Part shown: positions 1 through 10,822 of the stretch, piece by piece | Layout: every line of letters begins with the position of its first letter | How positions within the stretch are numbered: position 1 is the stretch's first letter | NCBI RefSeq assembly: GCF_025698545.1 | Contig: NC_068576.1 | Location: forward strand, 54,658,094-54,722,093 | DNA: 64,000 nucleotides | Origin: Gossypium raimondii | Taxonomy: Eukaryota > Streptophyta > Magnoliopsida > Malvales > Malvaceae | Reading direction: 5' to 3' | Translations under genes and position numbers: made by a program | Notes under the pieces: model-generated | What the model was told of the DNA's origin: nothing | The model's database searches: none | Seen by the model: only the letters and a program-made list of their open reading frames with translations

Positions 1-31
1 TATATGATCGAATATATTCTTGAATCATTTA

Positions 32-200
32 TTAAATTCTGCTATTAGTCCCTCTATTTTAAGAAACTTGTAGATTTAATTCATGTACTTTGATTTGATT
101 AATTTTAGTCTTTGTATTTTTAAAATTTTGAAATTATAGCCCTGACCCAAGCAGTAGTAGTGAAATTAAATTATTAGTCACGTTTTATGCGTATATTCTC
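32..200 (+). repeat. Dispersed non-coding repeat, copy A
   Basis: This AT-rich stretch begins with a TTAAATTCTGCTATTAG-type end. It matches, in the opposite orientation, the block at about 37905-38083, including internal phrases such as TTTTAGTC and the motif near TATGCGTA. It is probably a MITE or an old non-autonomous repeat. No coding content is visible and the inner boundary is approximate. Confidence 0.5.
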
Positions 201-712
201 CAATTTGATCATTCTAAATCCTTATACGAACACGCTACCTCTAAAGAGAGCTGTCTCAAATAAAAGTTTATTGCTTACTCCTCACAAGTTCTGGGAAAAA
301 AATATATGGATTTTAGGAGTTGTAAACATAGGTATCACGTGATGAAATACTTAAATACAAATACAAGAGGTATATATGTGCTAATAATGTATAGAATAGG
401 TGGAAAGAGAAATTAGGAAGGATCGTTTCAAGACAAGTGATTTGAACATTCTTCATAAATCTAAGTGGATTTCTTTTAAATTAAAATGCAAATCATTTGT
501 AGCTAGCTATAACACTATTAAACGGTGGCGTTTACTAAGTACAAGTTCAAATGTAACGTCTATAATTGTTTTAAGATTATTGATTCAATCGAAATTTAAT
601 ATACCTTGAAATTGAAGAAAAGATTGAATCGATAAAAATCGAACTTAAAAAGTTATTTTAAATATTTATTTTTGTATAAAATGAAGGTTTATATTTCTAT
701 TTTATTTTTGAG

Positions 713-1105
713 TTAATTGCATTATACATTCTCAAATCACAATTCTCATTCTAAACTTCAAAATATTCCAATTACATCCCTAAATTTTCAACGTTATATC
801 ATTATTAAAACCATTATATGGCACATCAAATCTTATATAGCTAAATTTAAAATGAATTTAGAAAAAACAATAGAATGCTGTTCAATAACTTTTAAAAGTA
901 AAGACTAAAAATAAAGTAAAAAGAAAGAAAGAAGAATAAAATTTTGTGAAAGCTCTGAAGATTTTAAAATATTCATTTTTCTTAAATTTTTATTTTAATT
1001 ATAACATATAAGATCGACGTGACATCTCACAAATAAATTAATAATTCTAGTAGCGGGACCTAATTGACATAACCGCGATAGTTTAAGGATGTTTAGTGCA
1101 ATTAA
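713..1105. mobile_element. MITE-like element with TTAATTGCA terminal inverted repeats
   Basis: The element of about 393 bp starts with TTAATTGCA (713-721) and ends with its reverse complement TGCAATTAA (1097-1105). A diverged second copy lies at about 27497-27961 and shares the same order of internal phrases (a block near 'ctaaatttaaaatg', then an A/G-rich run, then a block near 'cataagatc'). There is no transposase, so it would be non-autonomous. Superfamily not assigned. Confidence 0.55.
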
Positions 1106-2492
1106 ATCTTATTTATTTGTTTATTAACTATTCTTTTGTCTTTTTGAAATTTTGTGATTTTCTTAGAAATTTGCTATTATGTAATAATTGTACCAAGAAT
1201 TCATGTGGTTCAATTATTGATCCAGTTTTACAACATAAAAATGATAGTCAAACAAGTGTTGATAGAAATGAAGCAAAGAGAACCAGTTTTAAACTTTTCA
1301 AACATATTATTTCCCCTTAAAACATGTTGTTTTAATAACAAACATTCCCCCATTACCTATTCGGCTCTGAAACTTAATTAATTAGTGTTGGATATATATG
1401 ATAAATTAAAAACACACTTCCAATGAATTAGTGTTAACTTACCGCTTTTTTCTTTTGGCTCTTTCTTTGTATTTTGGATGCCCAACATTTCTTTGTTTAT
1501 TTGCCCATTCATGTCCGACCTTTTCAAACACTCAATTTGATTGATGTAACCAGGTGGTGCAATTTTTAAAACATTAAACCCCCAAAATTTATTCCCACTT
1601 TCCGTATTGATGATTCCATGCACCTATAAACCAAGTTTGGAGTTATATGATATATGTTATTTTTAATCCGTTTATTGCGGTAGGCAAATTTTATCTTAAT
1701 CCAATGTATTTTAATACTATATATAATTAAATTCTTGTTCACATGAGAAAAAAAACTAAAGCTACTGCTAAAGCATTAGCAATGATTATAGTAGTTAGGT
1801 ACCCTTTCTTCGTTAGTCCTCAACCGGGAAATTGAATCAGGTAAACTAACTCATAAATAGAAAAATAATATACTTTAACGTGCTTAAGCCTACATTATTT
1901 TATTTTATTTTAAAAAGTTTTTATACTTTTATTAAGTATTTTTTCATGTCCGGTTTATTACACTCTTAACTATTGAATTAAATCCAGATAGCACATAATG
2001 ATGCTAACATAAGTTCTTATCTTGTATATTGTATTTTTCAAATATTTAATATTGTTAAAAATATCGCGTCACTAATTAGTTATGTTGATACAAGTTTTTG
2101 AAGTAAATGTTTATATGCGAATGGAAGTTGACATTTTGGCTATCACCACGCCAGACACATATCTTATTTATTGGCATGTTTGACCAAAATACTTTGATGT
2201 ATTGCTTGCATCTTTTTGAGGATCTTGTGCAGTCAATCTCGTGTTTATGAGTAGGGAAGAAATTGAATAAAGCAATATTACTTTTCAAGGATTCTTACGT
2301 GATATACTTAACTTGTATATCAAGATATCCAATCCAAGAATATATGGACTGATTTTATGATCTTTTGTATCCTTATTTTAAGAATAACTAATTTGATGAG
2401 ATTCGGGTAGATCAAGATGGATTAAAGGTTATTTTGTGAATATGAATTTTTGCTCTACATATGGAAAGCTTGTTCAACCTTGATAGATGTTT
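1106..2492. other. AT-rich intergenic stretch, no gene seen
   Basis: Only short open frames (under 85 codons) occur, none with recognisable protein character, and no RNA gene was recognised. The right end runs into the probable copia LTR that starts near 2493. Confidence 0.6.
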
Positions 2493-2936
2493 TGTTGTTG
2501 GGGCACTTCTTTTAAAGTGGCTGTCAAAGTGCTAAAGAAAGTGGCCACGTTAGCTAGCACTTCGGCAGGCAACATAACTTGTCTTATTGGGAGTCGGAAA
2601 TCTTTTCAACCAAATCAGTTGGGCAATGACTTAAATGATTTTGTAGACGTGTACTGACCCATATTAGAAGATTCATCTTATGGAGTAACAAATCTTTGAA
2701 GATTGGATTGAAACAAATCAAATAATTGAATCCCTTGAAATAATGAGATTGGATTAGGACTCTATTGAAGACTTATCTTGGAAAACTTTGATTTATTTTA
2801 GACTTTATGATGATATTTGTAAAGCCTTTTTATGATGGGGGTTTTTTTTTTATTTTTGTGGGATCTTGATTGTGATTGATCTTTATCTTAACAAGCCTTA
2901 AACTCTTATATATTCGAGGCTTGTGTAAGTTAAAAA
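2493..2936 (+). mobile_element. Second copia element: left part of its 5' LTR
   Basis: This segment and 7812-8188 appear to be the two halves of one LTR interrupted by the copia element at 2937-7811. The LTR would start with TGTTG near 2493 and end with CAACA at 8184-8188, giving a short terminal inverted repeat and a total of about 820 bp. A primer-binding-site-like sequence follows at 8191. The exact left end is uncertain because TGTTG also occurs at 2496. Confidence 0.5.
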
Positions 2937-3321
2937 TGTAAAAATAGAATGTCAGTAATGACAATATATCACAAAGAAAAGAGAAATAAAAATAAAGAAC
3001 ATATAGATTTTTACGTGGAAATCCTTTCGAGAAAAAAACCACGGGCAGAGGAGAAGAAAATTCACTATGTCGAATTCGAATAATTATAAGAGGAGTATAT
3101 TATGTCTATTTATAAGCTTGTAAAACCATATTCTAATAGGAATGTAGTAAGATTGAAACACCTTATTCTAATCAATATCAAATAGATGAAGCTTAATAAG
3201 GTTTAAAAAACCTTATTCTATAATGAAATAAAAGAAGTGTAGTTCTATATGGATTTTACTTTTATTTTATTTTACCACAATATTTTATTTAAATAAGGAT
3301 TCGGGTCACTTAATTCTAACA
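2937..3321 (-). repeat. 3' LTR of the copia element
   Basis: On the minus strand it reads TGTTAGAATTAAG... to ...TTTTTACA, with the usual TG/CA ends. It aligns over its whole 385 bp without gaps to 7427-7811. By eye I count about 37 differences (roughly 90% identity), mostly transitions, as expected for an old methylated insertion. Confidence 0.92.
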
Positions 3322-3332
3322 ATCTCCACCTT
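3322..3332 (-). promoter_or_regulatory. Polypurine tract of the copia element
   Basis: On the minus strand the sequence AAGGTGGAGAT abuts the 3' LTR directly. Copia elements use this purine-rich sequence to prime plus-strand DNA synthesis. Confidence 0.8.
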
Positions 3333-3423
3333 GACACGAATTATCAATGAACAAGTTCTTCATCGTGAACTTTCAACGAACAAGTTCTCCACCTCTTCCA
3401 TAAAACTCCTTAAGGGTTTAACT

Positions 3424-3920
3424 TCAACAATGAACACCAACCAAGTCTAAGTAATACTCAAACTTGGTTTTAGGAAGTGACTTAGTCATCATATCTGCAT
3501 GATTTTTATGAGTACTAATTTTGCTCACAATAATATCACCACGAGCAATAATATCACGAACAAAATGATACCGAACATCAAAGTGTTTTGTTCTCTCATG
3601 AAACATTTGATCTTTTGTAAGGAAGATGACACTCTGACTGTCACAAAATACTGTATTGATTTGAAAGTTTTTATTGAGTTCACTAAAGAGTCGCTTCAAC
3701 CAAATAACTTCTTTACAAGCCTCGGTAATCGCCATGTACTCAGCTTCAATGGTAGACAAAGCGATTGTAGTTTGCATAGTGGCTTTCCAATTAATTGCAT
3801 AACCTCCGATTGTAAAGACATAACCTGTAAGAGATCTTCTTCTATCAAGGTCTCCAGCAAAATCAACATCAGCATACCCAATGACTCCATCTCTAGTTCT
3901 TCCAAACTGTAAGCAAACAT
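3424..3920 (-). pseudogene. Copia RNase H domain relic
   Basis: The 3777-3424 frame contains the copia RNase H signature [11 protein letters not shown], followed by [12 protein letters not shown] and a [16 protein letters not shown] segment with KTKFEYYL near the end. Its upstream part continues in another frame at 3920-3696 (the DADWAG.. region is frameshifted), so the domain is broken. It would degrade the RNA of RNA/DNA hybrids during retrotransposition. The stop lies about 100 bp before the polypurine tract, the usual end of a copia pol gene. Confidence 0.88.
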
Positions 3921-3948
3921 CAGTAGTACCTCGTAAGTATCTTAAAAT

Positions 3949-5009
3949 CTACTGAACTACTTTCCAATATTCTTTACCGGGATGCACCATGTATATGCTA
4001 ATTGCACTAACTGTATGTGATAAATCTGGACGTGAACAAACCATAGCATATATGAGAGATCCTACTACACTAGAGTATGGAACATGTGACATGTACTCAA
4101 TCTCATCATCTGATTGTGGAGACAAAGCTGATGAAACTTTGAAATGGGCTGCTAAAGGAGTATTAACAGGCTTAGCAATCTGCATATTGAACTTGCAAAG
4201 AACTTTCTCAATGTACCCCTTCTGACTTAGGTACAATTTACTTGCTTTTCTATCTCTGAGAATCTCCATACCAAATATCTTCTTTGCTGGTCCCAAATCT
4301 TTCATACCAAATTCTTCACTTAGTTGGGCTTTGACCTTTCTTATCTCTCATTTATTTTTTGTTGCTATCAACATGTCATCAACATAAAGGAGTAGATACA
4401 CAAAAGAACCATCACTGTTTTTCTTAAAGTAAACATAACTGTCAAAGCTACTTCTTTTGAAATCATGAGAAGTCATAAAGGAATCAAACCTCTTGTACCA
4501 CTGTTTTAGTGACTGTTTCAAACCGTAAAGAGACTTTTTTAGCAAGCAAACATAGTCATCTTTTTCTGAGATTGTAAACCCTCTGATTGTTGCATGTAAA
4601 TATCCTCCTCAAGTTCTCCATGCAAAAGTACAGTTTTTACATCTAACTGCTCAAGCTCCAAATCATGCATGGCCACAATACCAAGCAAAGCTCGAATCGA
4701 ACTATGCTTCACAACTGGGGAGAACACATCTGTGAAGTCCACTCCTGGAATTTGACTATAACTCTTTGCAACAAGCCTTCCTTTATATCTGGATTCTTTA
4801 ACCCTTGGAGTCCCCTTTTTCTTTTTAAACACCCATTTACAACGAACAATATTTTTTCCTTTACGAAGTTTCACAATATCCCATATTTTGTTTTTGTGGA
4901 GTGATTTCATCTCCTCTTGCATAGCAAACATCCACTTTTCTAAGTCTTCACAGCTAACCGCCTCAGAATAATTAGATGGCTCTTGGTTTGCATATATATC
5001 TTCAGCCAC
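3949..5009 (-). pseudogene. Copia reverse transcriptase relic
   Basis: Three overlapping minus-strand frames (5009-4539, 4545-4348, 4305-3949) together give a typical copia reverse transcriptase. Visible parts are a W-x-x-A/M-M-x-E-M start, CKWVFKKKKGTP, FSPVVKHSSIRALL, LEQLDVKTVLLHGELEEDIYM, LKKSLYGLKQS..QWY and the catalytic LLLYVDDML block, followed by MKDLGPAKKIFGMEI. The domain is split by at least two frameshifts or stops. Confidence 0.93.
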
Positions 5010-5786
5010 ATTTAAAGCATAATCAACTAGATCAACCTTGACATACTTCTTTGGAGGTTTAATTTCTCTTCTAGTTCTATTTGTGGCGATAGAGTATTAT
5101 GGTGAAGAAGCAACTTTATTCTGAATTTTTATACTGGCTTGAGGAGTTGACTCTGTTGTAGATTCTGGATTAATCTGATGTTCCACCTGCTCTTGATTTT
5201 CTTTATTTGAAGAGGCTTTAAGAGATAAGTTAGGTAGCATAGCAGTTTCATCAACCAACATCTCTGCTAATCACAACTTTTCTATTTTCAGGACACTATA
5301 ACTTATACCCTTTTACACTAGCTTTATAACTAAGAAAAACACATTTAATGGATTTCGGTTCTAATTTTCCATTATCAACATGAACATACGCAGGACACCC
5401 AAAGATCTTTAAATCAAAATAGTCAGCAGGATTACAAGACCATACCTCTTGTGGAGTCTTTTTCTCAATGGCAACGGGATCGGTTAATCAAAAAAACATG
5501 TAGTAGAGGCTGCTTCGACTCAAAATGACTTTGGTAAGTTGGCATTTGACAACATGCATTAAATCTTCTCCATGATCATTCTGTTCATTCGTTCTACAAC
5601 ACCATTTTGCTGTGGAGTATGATGAACTGTTAAGTGTCTCACGATCTCTTTTGACTTGCACAGTTTATTAAACTCATTAGAACAGAACTTTAAGCCATTG
5701 TTTGTGCAGAGGTACTTTATTTATTTTCCCGTCTTTTTCTCAATCATAGTTTTTTAAGACTTAAATGCGGAAAACAAATCACTTTT

Positions 5787-6455
5787 CTACTTCAGGAAGA
5801 ACGCCCAAACTTTTTTGGAAAAATCATCAATAAAAGTTAGCATGTAATTAGCTCCACCTCTCGAAGGCACTCTAGATGGCCCACACAGATCAAAATGAAT
5901 ATACTCCAACGTTCCCTTCGTGTTATGGATTCCTTTGATGAATCGAACTCTCTTTTGCTTTATAAAAACGTAGTGTTCATAGAACTTCAGTTTACAAATT
6001 CCTTGCCCATCAAAAAGTCCTCTTTTGCTCAATTCTGCTATGCCATTCTCACTCATATCCCCTAGGTGCATATGCCAAAGTTTAGTAATATGATCATCTG
6101 ACAAGAAAAAGGAAGCGACAGCTGCATCACCAGTAACAGTAGAACCCTGCAGAACATATATCTTGGCAGTCTTTCTCTGCCCTTTCATCACAACGAGAGA
6201 ACCTTTGGAAATCTTTAAAATCCCACTTTCCGTTGTGTATTTGTATCCTTTTAAATCAAGAGTACTTAATGAAATTAAATTTATCTTCAATTTTAGAACA
6301 TGTTGTACGTCACTAAGTATTCTGACAACTCCATCAAACATCTTAACTTTAATTGTTCCAACATCTGTGATTTTACACGAAGCATTATTTCCCATCAAAA
6401 CAACACTTTCAGACATTGTTTCGTAAGTTGTAAACCAATCTCGATTGGGACTCAT
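5787..6455 (-). pseudogene. Copia protease C-terminus and integrase relic
   Basis: This frame covers the linker and the integrase N-terminal zinc-binding region. LWHMHLGDMSE provides the two histidines; the C-x-x-C half is altered (GICKLKFYEHYV, second Cys replaced). It continues into the catalytic core with IHFDLCGPSRVPS and YMLTFIDDFSKKVWAFFLK, which include two of the three acidic residues. The third acidic residue and the C-terminal part (about 5787-5010) are scattered over several frames. Confidence 0.9.
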
Positions 6456-6547
6456 GTGGAAGGTGTAGCCCGAATCAAGGATCCACTCATCACCCAGTTT
6501 AGAATTGTTGACAGAAGCAACTAGAAGTTCACCATTGCTGTAGTCTT

Positions 6548-7360
6548 CTACAATATCAACTTCATCAGAAATTTCTGGTTATTTTCCCTTTTAATTCGCA
6601 GTCTCGCTTTTGATCTTATTCTGTAGCTTATAGCACTTAGATTTAATATGCCATTTCTTCTTGCAGAAGTTATAAGTTTTACCTGTATTTGAAGACTTCG
6701 ATCTACCCTTAGATTTACCGCAAGGATTCCGTTCCTGCGTCCTTCCACGATCACCATTAGCATTTCGATCTTATCTCCCACAAATAATGAGACCCTCTCT
6801 TTGAGAGCCTATTTTAACCATAAGATGCTCCATATTATCATACGAGGTTAAAGAATTATAAATCTCATCAACTGTGAGAGACTCGCGGCTATATAAAATC
6901 GTGTCTCTAAATATTGAATAAGACAGGGGCAACGAACAAAGTAGAATCAACCCTAGATCTTCCTTATCATACTGAACCTCTATGGCCTCCAAGTTTGAGA
7001 GAATTTCTTTAAACACAGTTAAGTGTTTGTGCAGAGACACACCTTCCTTCAAACGATGAGCATAAAGACGCTTCTTCATATATAACTTGCTGGTTAGTGT
7101 TCGACATACATATTTGTTCCATCCTCTTCCATAATCCAGCGGCGGTCTTCTCCTTCATCATATTCTGTAAAATTTCGTTAGACAAATACAAATGTAACTG
7201 TGTTAACGCCTTTTGAACCTTGCGCTTCTTCTCTTCCTCCGTCAATGTCAAATGCATCTTGTCTACCCCTAGCAGGGATTCCTCTAAGTCCATCTGTACA
7301 AGAACTGCCTGTATCTTTATCTGTCATAATACGAATCTAGTGTTTCGATCCAACAGCAGA
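6548..7360 (-). pseudogene. Copia gag and zinc-knuckle relic
   Basis: Two frames (7293-7009 and 7079-6771) cover the UBN2-type gag domain: MDLEESLLGVDKM, LHLYLSNEILQNM, TAAGLWKRMEQI, then KKRLYAHRLKEGVSLHKHL and FKEILSNLEAIEV. Similar residues continue upstream of 7293 to about 7360 without a clear start. Near 6600-6680 the nucleocapsid zinc knuckle is readable as YNFCKKKWHIKSKC; the first Cys of the C-x2-C-x4-H-x4-C pattern is replaced by Tyr. The gene is frameshifted and cannot give a full gag protein. Confidence 0.85.
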
Positions 7361-7426
7361 ATTTCATACTTCAAAGACACTAGTACTGTTATTAAGATGA
7401 ACAACCCAAAAACTTTAATACCAATT

Positions 7427-7811
7427 TGTAAAAATAGAATATCGGTAATGATAATATATTGCAAAGAAAAGAGAAATAAAAATACAGAATACACAAATTT
7501 TTACGTAAAAACCCTTTTGAAAAAAAAACCATAAGCAGAGAAGAAGAAAATTTACTATGTCGAATCCGAATAATTACAACAGGAGTAGACTATATTTATT
7601 TATAGGCTTGTAAAACCATATTCTAATAGGAGTGTAGTAAGATTGAAACACCTTATTCTAATCAATATCAAATAGATGGAGTTTAATAAGGTTTAAAAAA
7701 CCTTATTCTAAAATAAAATAAAAAAAGTGCAGTTCTATATGGATTTTACTTTTATTTTATTTTACCACTGTATTTTATTTAAATAAGGATTCGGGTCACT
7801 TAATTCTAACA
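7427..7811 (-). repeat. 5' LTR of the copia element
   Basis: Same length and ends as the LTR at 2937-3321. Just inside it on the minus strand is TGGTATTAAAG, a decayed primer-binding site resembling the initiator-Met tRNA complement used by copia elements. Confidence 0.9.
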
Positions 7812-8188
7812 GAAACTAAGGAGTTTAGAGAGCTGCTATTAGTTCATTGTGGAACATTATTGCAATGGTGCATTTGAGATAGTGAAACCTTTTGTCAGTA
7901 ATTTTACAAAGAGAATTCAGTGATGTAAGATCTAGTCTTTGAGTGTAAAAGTGAGGATTTTATAATGGGTTGTGATAGAACTAGGGTTATTGATTTTACA
8001 TAGCTCAAAGATAATAGGTTCAACTTACTAGTTAAGCTTTACAGACGTAAGAAAATCAAACTGTGTAAATAATTTATTGTCCTATGTCTTTATATTATTT
8101 ATTATAATGTCATCAGAAGTGTCCACTTCCAATGTCACTTCTATTCATACTCTATTTCTTGCATATTAACAACTGGTTTAGGTCAACA
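7812..8188 (+). mobile_element. Second copia element: right part of its 5' LTR
   Basis: This continues the LTR interrupted at 2936 and ends CAACA at 8188, two bases before a primer-binding-site-like sequence. No matching 3' LTR was found in the window, so the element is truncated. Confidence 0.5.
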
Positions 8189-8190
8189 AT

Positions 8191-8203
8191 TGGTATTAAA
8201 GCC
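8191..8203 (+). promoter_or_regulatory. Primer-binding site of the second copia element
   Basis: TGGTATTAAAGCC differs at two positions from TGGTATCAGAGCC, the complement of the initiator-Met tRNA 3' end that primes minus-strand synthesis in plant copia elements. Its position right after a CA-ending LTR supports the call. Confidence 0.7.
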
Positions 8204-8269
8204 TTTCACTTAACATAGTTAGTGGTGTTCCTAGTGTTGATACTTGCTTGAGATAGAGGGTTCTTTATT

Positions 8270-9600
8270 TTTACAATCCTTTCGTTGGATGTAGAAAATT
8301 ATGCTTATTGGAAAGCAATAATGAAATATTCATAAAGTTTTTAGATGAGAAGGCTTGGAGATCAATTCTCAATGGTTGGGAGCCCCTTATTGTTGATGTT
8401 TTTGGTTTCAAAACTCTCAAAACTAAGACTACTTAGACAACCAAAAGAGAAAGACTTACAAATGCAAACTCAAAGGTCCTTAATACAATCTCTTGTGGTG
8501 TTGATGATCAGGAATTTAAAGGATTTCTAAATGCACTACTATTCTTGAAGCATGGTTAATTCTTGAGATAACCCATGAAGAAACCAACACAGTGAAGCAA
8601 TCGAAACTGCAGATGTTAACCACCAAGTTTGAGACTTGAGGACTCTGAATAATGAAACTATTTGTGACTTCTATGCAAGGCTATATTTTAACCTTTGGTG
8701 ATGAGTATTTTAACTCAAAAACTGGTTAGAAAACTGTTGAGATATTTTCTTGAAAGGTTTGTGATTAAAGTCAACCTTTGAGGAAGCAAAAGCTTTATGT
8801 AACATAAGGGTTAATGAGTTGATTGGATCCTTACAAACCCTTGAGATGAATCTTAATGAAACCAAAAGAAGCAGGACAAAATGTGAAAAGAGCATTAATT
8901 TCCAAGCGACAGATGAAGTGCCTACTACAAACTTCACTTTGATTAAAAGTCTTCAAAAACAAGCAGAGTTTCTTACTCTAAACTTCAACAAGGCTTTCAA
9001 GAAGTTATCCAAATAGAGCAAAGGATTTGATAGTGGTCAAAGAATTGGCATGAAAAAAAAAGAAATGTGGTAAATGATTTGAAAAGTATGGTCGTGTTCA
9101 AGCGGAGTGTCCAAACACTATGAGGAAGAAGTATTTGTGTGGAACTTAGAGTGGTGACTATTCCTTTACTAGCTCAAATTCAGATGAAAAGCACTTGAGC
9201 AATTATATGACCTTTACTACAAAAGTTATTTCTCCTAATGTGACTGACTTAGACACAAGTAGTGAATCAGATGGTGAGTCAAATATAGAGTTCCAAAAAA
9301 CCTACAAGTCTATGTTAGGAAAATGGAAGGAAGTATGTCTTGTAAATACAAAGTTAATAGATGAGAACTCTAGCCTCAAGGAAGAAAACTAAAAGTTTGT
9401 TAAGGAAATAGAGTTGAAAGATTCTTTACTTGCTAAGAAGCTTGGGAGTTTAGATAATACATAGAAGGATCGTGTAGCTACTCAATCCATGCTAAAAAGT
9501 TTAATGCTAGTAGTGGTAAACTTGATAAAATTCTTGCTACTAGAAAAATGGATCTAAGAAAAAGGTGACATTGGATATGTTGATAAGAAAGAAAAAGTAA
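8270..9600 (+). pseudogene. Second copia element: gag relic
   Basis: Short plus-strand frames with many stops and shifts resemble the gag of a common plant copia family. Readable pieces are VENYAYWKAIMK, EKAWRSILNGWEP, ERLTNANSKVLNTI..GVDDQEF, KLVRKLLR, FEEAKALCNIRVNELIGSL, and an acidic coiled region near 9195-9392 (DLDTSSESDGESN, then SLKEEN). A GKLDKILATRKMD-like end is followed by GDIGYV. Protease, integrase and reverse transcriptase of this element are absent; a LINE fragment follows at once. Confidence 0.72.
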
Positions 9601-9604
9601 AATA

Positions 9605-10822
9605 TCTTGGTGACAATACGAGGAAACTAATTCCAATTTTTTTCATGTGCAAGCCACGCATAGAAAGAGAATAAACCACCTTTCTATGTTAACCAATGAG
9701 CAAGGACAAGTCTGTATTGATGCAGACCATATGGCCATGATTGTCAACAACTCTTTTCACGAGTTATTCTTTGCTTTCAGTGGGTTAGGTGTGGGTGCTT
9801 TCACCAATGTCTATTCTTATGTTACCAATAGCGATAATGATTATTTGATTTTCACTTTTACTATTGATGAGTTTAAAAAAGTTGTTTAAAAGATGCATCT
9901 AGGTAAATCTCAAAGTTCGAACAGTATGAACCCCACTTTTTTTAGAGTGTTGTCCATTGTAGAGAATGATGTTTACTTGTATTGTTGTGATTGGTTGGAT
10001 AGAGGGGAACTCCCTTTGACTCCTAATAGCACCATCCTAATGTTAATTATGAAGAAAGACAAGTCAACGAACATGAATGATCTTTGACCTATTGCATTTT
10101 ACAATGTCCTTTATAAAATTGTTCTGAAGGTTCTAGCAAACCAAATCAAAGTCTTACTTCATGCGATCATTTCTCATATGAAATAAGCATTTGTTCTAGG
10201 CCAATTAATCATGTCAAATATTATGGTTGCTTTAGAGATTATTCACCACATGAAAAATAAGGGGTAGGGAAAGATGGGTGAAACAACATTGAATATCGAC
10301 ATTGTTAAAGATTACGACAGTGTTGATAGGTCTTTTCTTCATTTTATCATGATTCAATGATAAATGGATAAACTGGATTATGATGCGTGTCTCTACCATG
10401 AACTTTATTGCGTTTTTTAATGGTAGAAAGATTAGGCCAATTATTTCTAAGTAGGGATTGTGTCAGGGAGATCTTGTGTCCCTATACTTAATTATATTAG
10501 GTATCAAAGGTTTTAATCATTTTCTAAGGAAGGCTAAGGCACAACGATAGATATCCATGGCATTTTAGTTTATAGGGTAAACCTTTCAGTATGATACTTA
10601 TTCTTTACAGCAACAATTTTATGTTCCTCAAATCCTTAAGAAGAGAATGTTAAACGTTAAGTCTATTTTGAGGAATTATGAGGAAGCTTACGGTCAGTCG
10701 ATTAATCCTAAAAAATTGGGGGTATTTTTAACTCCAATACGAACTTTAATGACAAAATAAACGTGAGCTCAATTTTGGGAGTTTACTTGCCTCTTGATTA
10801 TGAAAGATATCTCGATCTTCCC
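9605..10822 (+). pseudogene. LINE (L1-type) reverse transcriptase relic, 5' portion
   Basis: Broken frames give a plant LINE reverse transcriptase. FFHVQATHRKRINHL and GQVCIDADHMAMIVNNSF are the linker after the endonuclease. KMHLGKSQSSNSMNPTFF, then LTPNSTILMLIMKK and DLxPIAFYNVLYKIVLKVLANQIK are reverse-transcriptase blocks, followed by AFVLGQLIMSNIMVALEIIHHMK and a degraded NIDIVKDYDSVDRSFL. The endonuclease is missing, so the copy is 5'-truncated. It is interrupted at 10822 by a solo LTR and resumes at 13120. Confidence 0.85.

Larger units (their letters stand above)
2937..7811 (-). mobile_element. Degenerate Ty1/copia LTR retrotransposon
   Basis: This is a complete but inactive copia element on the minus strand: 5' LTR (7427-7811), gag, zinc knuckle, integrase, reverse transcriptase, RNase H, 3' LTR (2937-3321). 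The order integrase before reverse transcriptase defines copia rather than gypsy. Every domain is broken by frameshifts or stops, so no full polyprotein can be made. The flanking pentamers are AAAAA (2932-2936) and GAAAC (7812-7816), compatible with a decayed target-site duplication but not a clean one. It lies inside what appears to be the 5' LTR of a second copia element. Confidence 0.92.
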
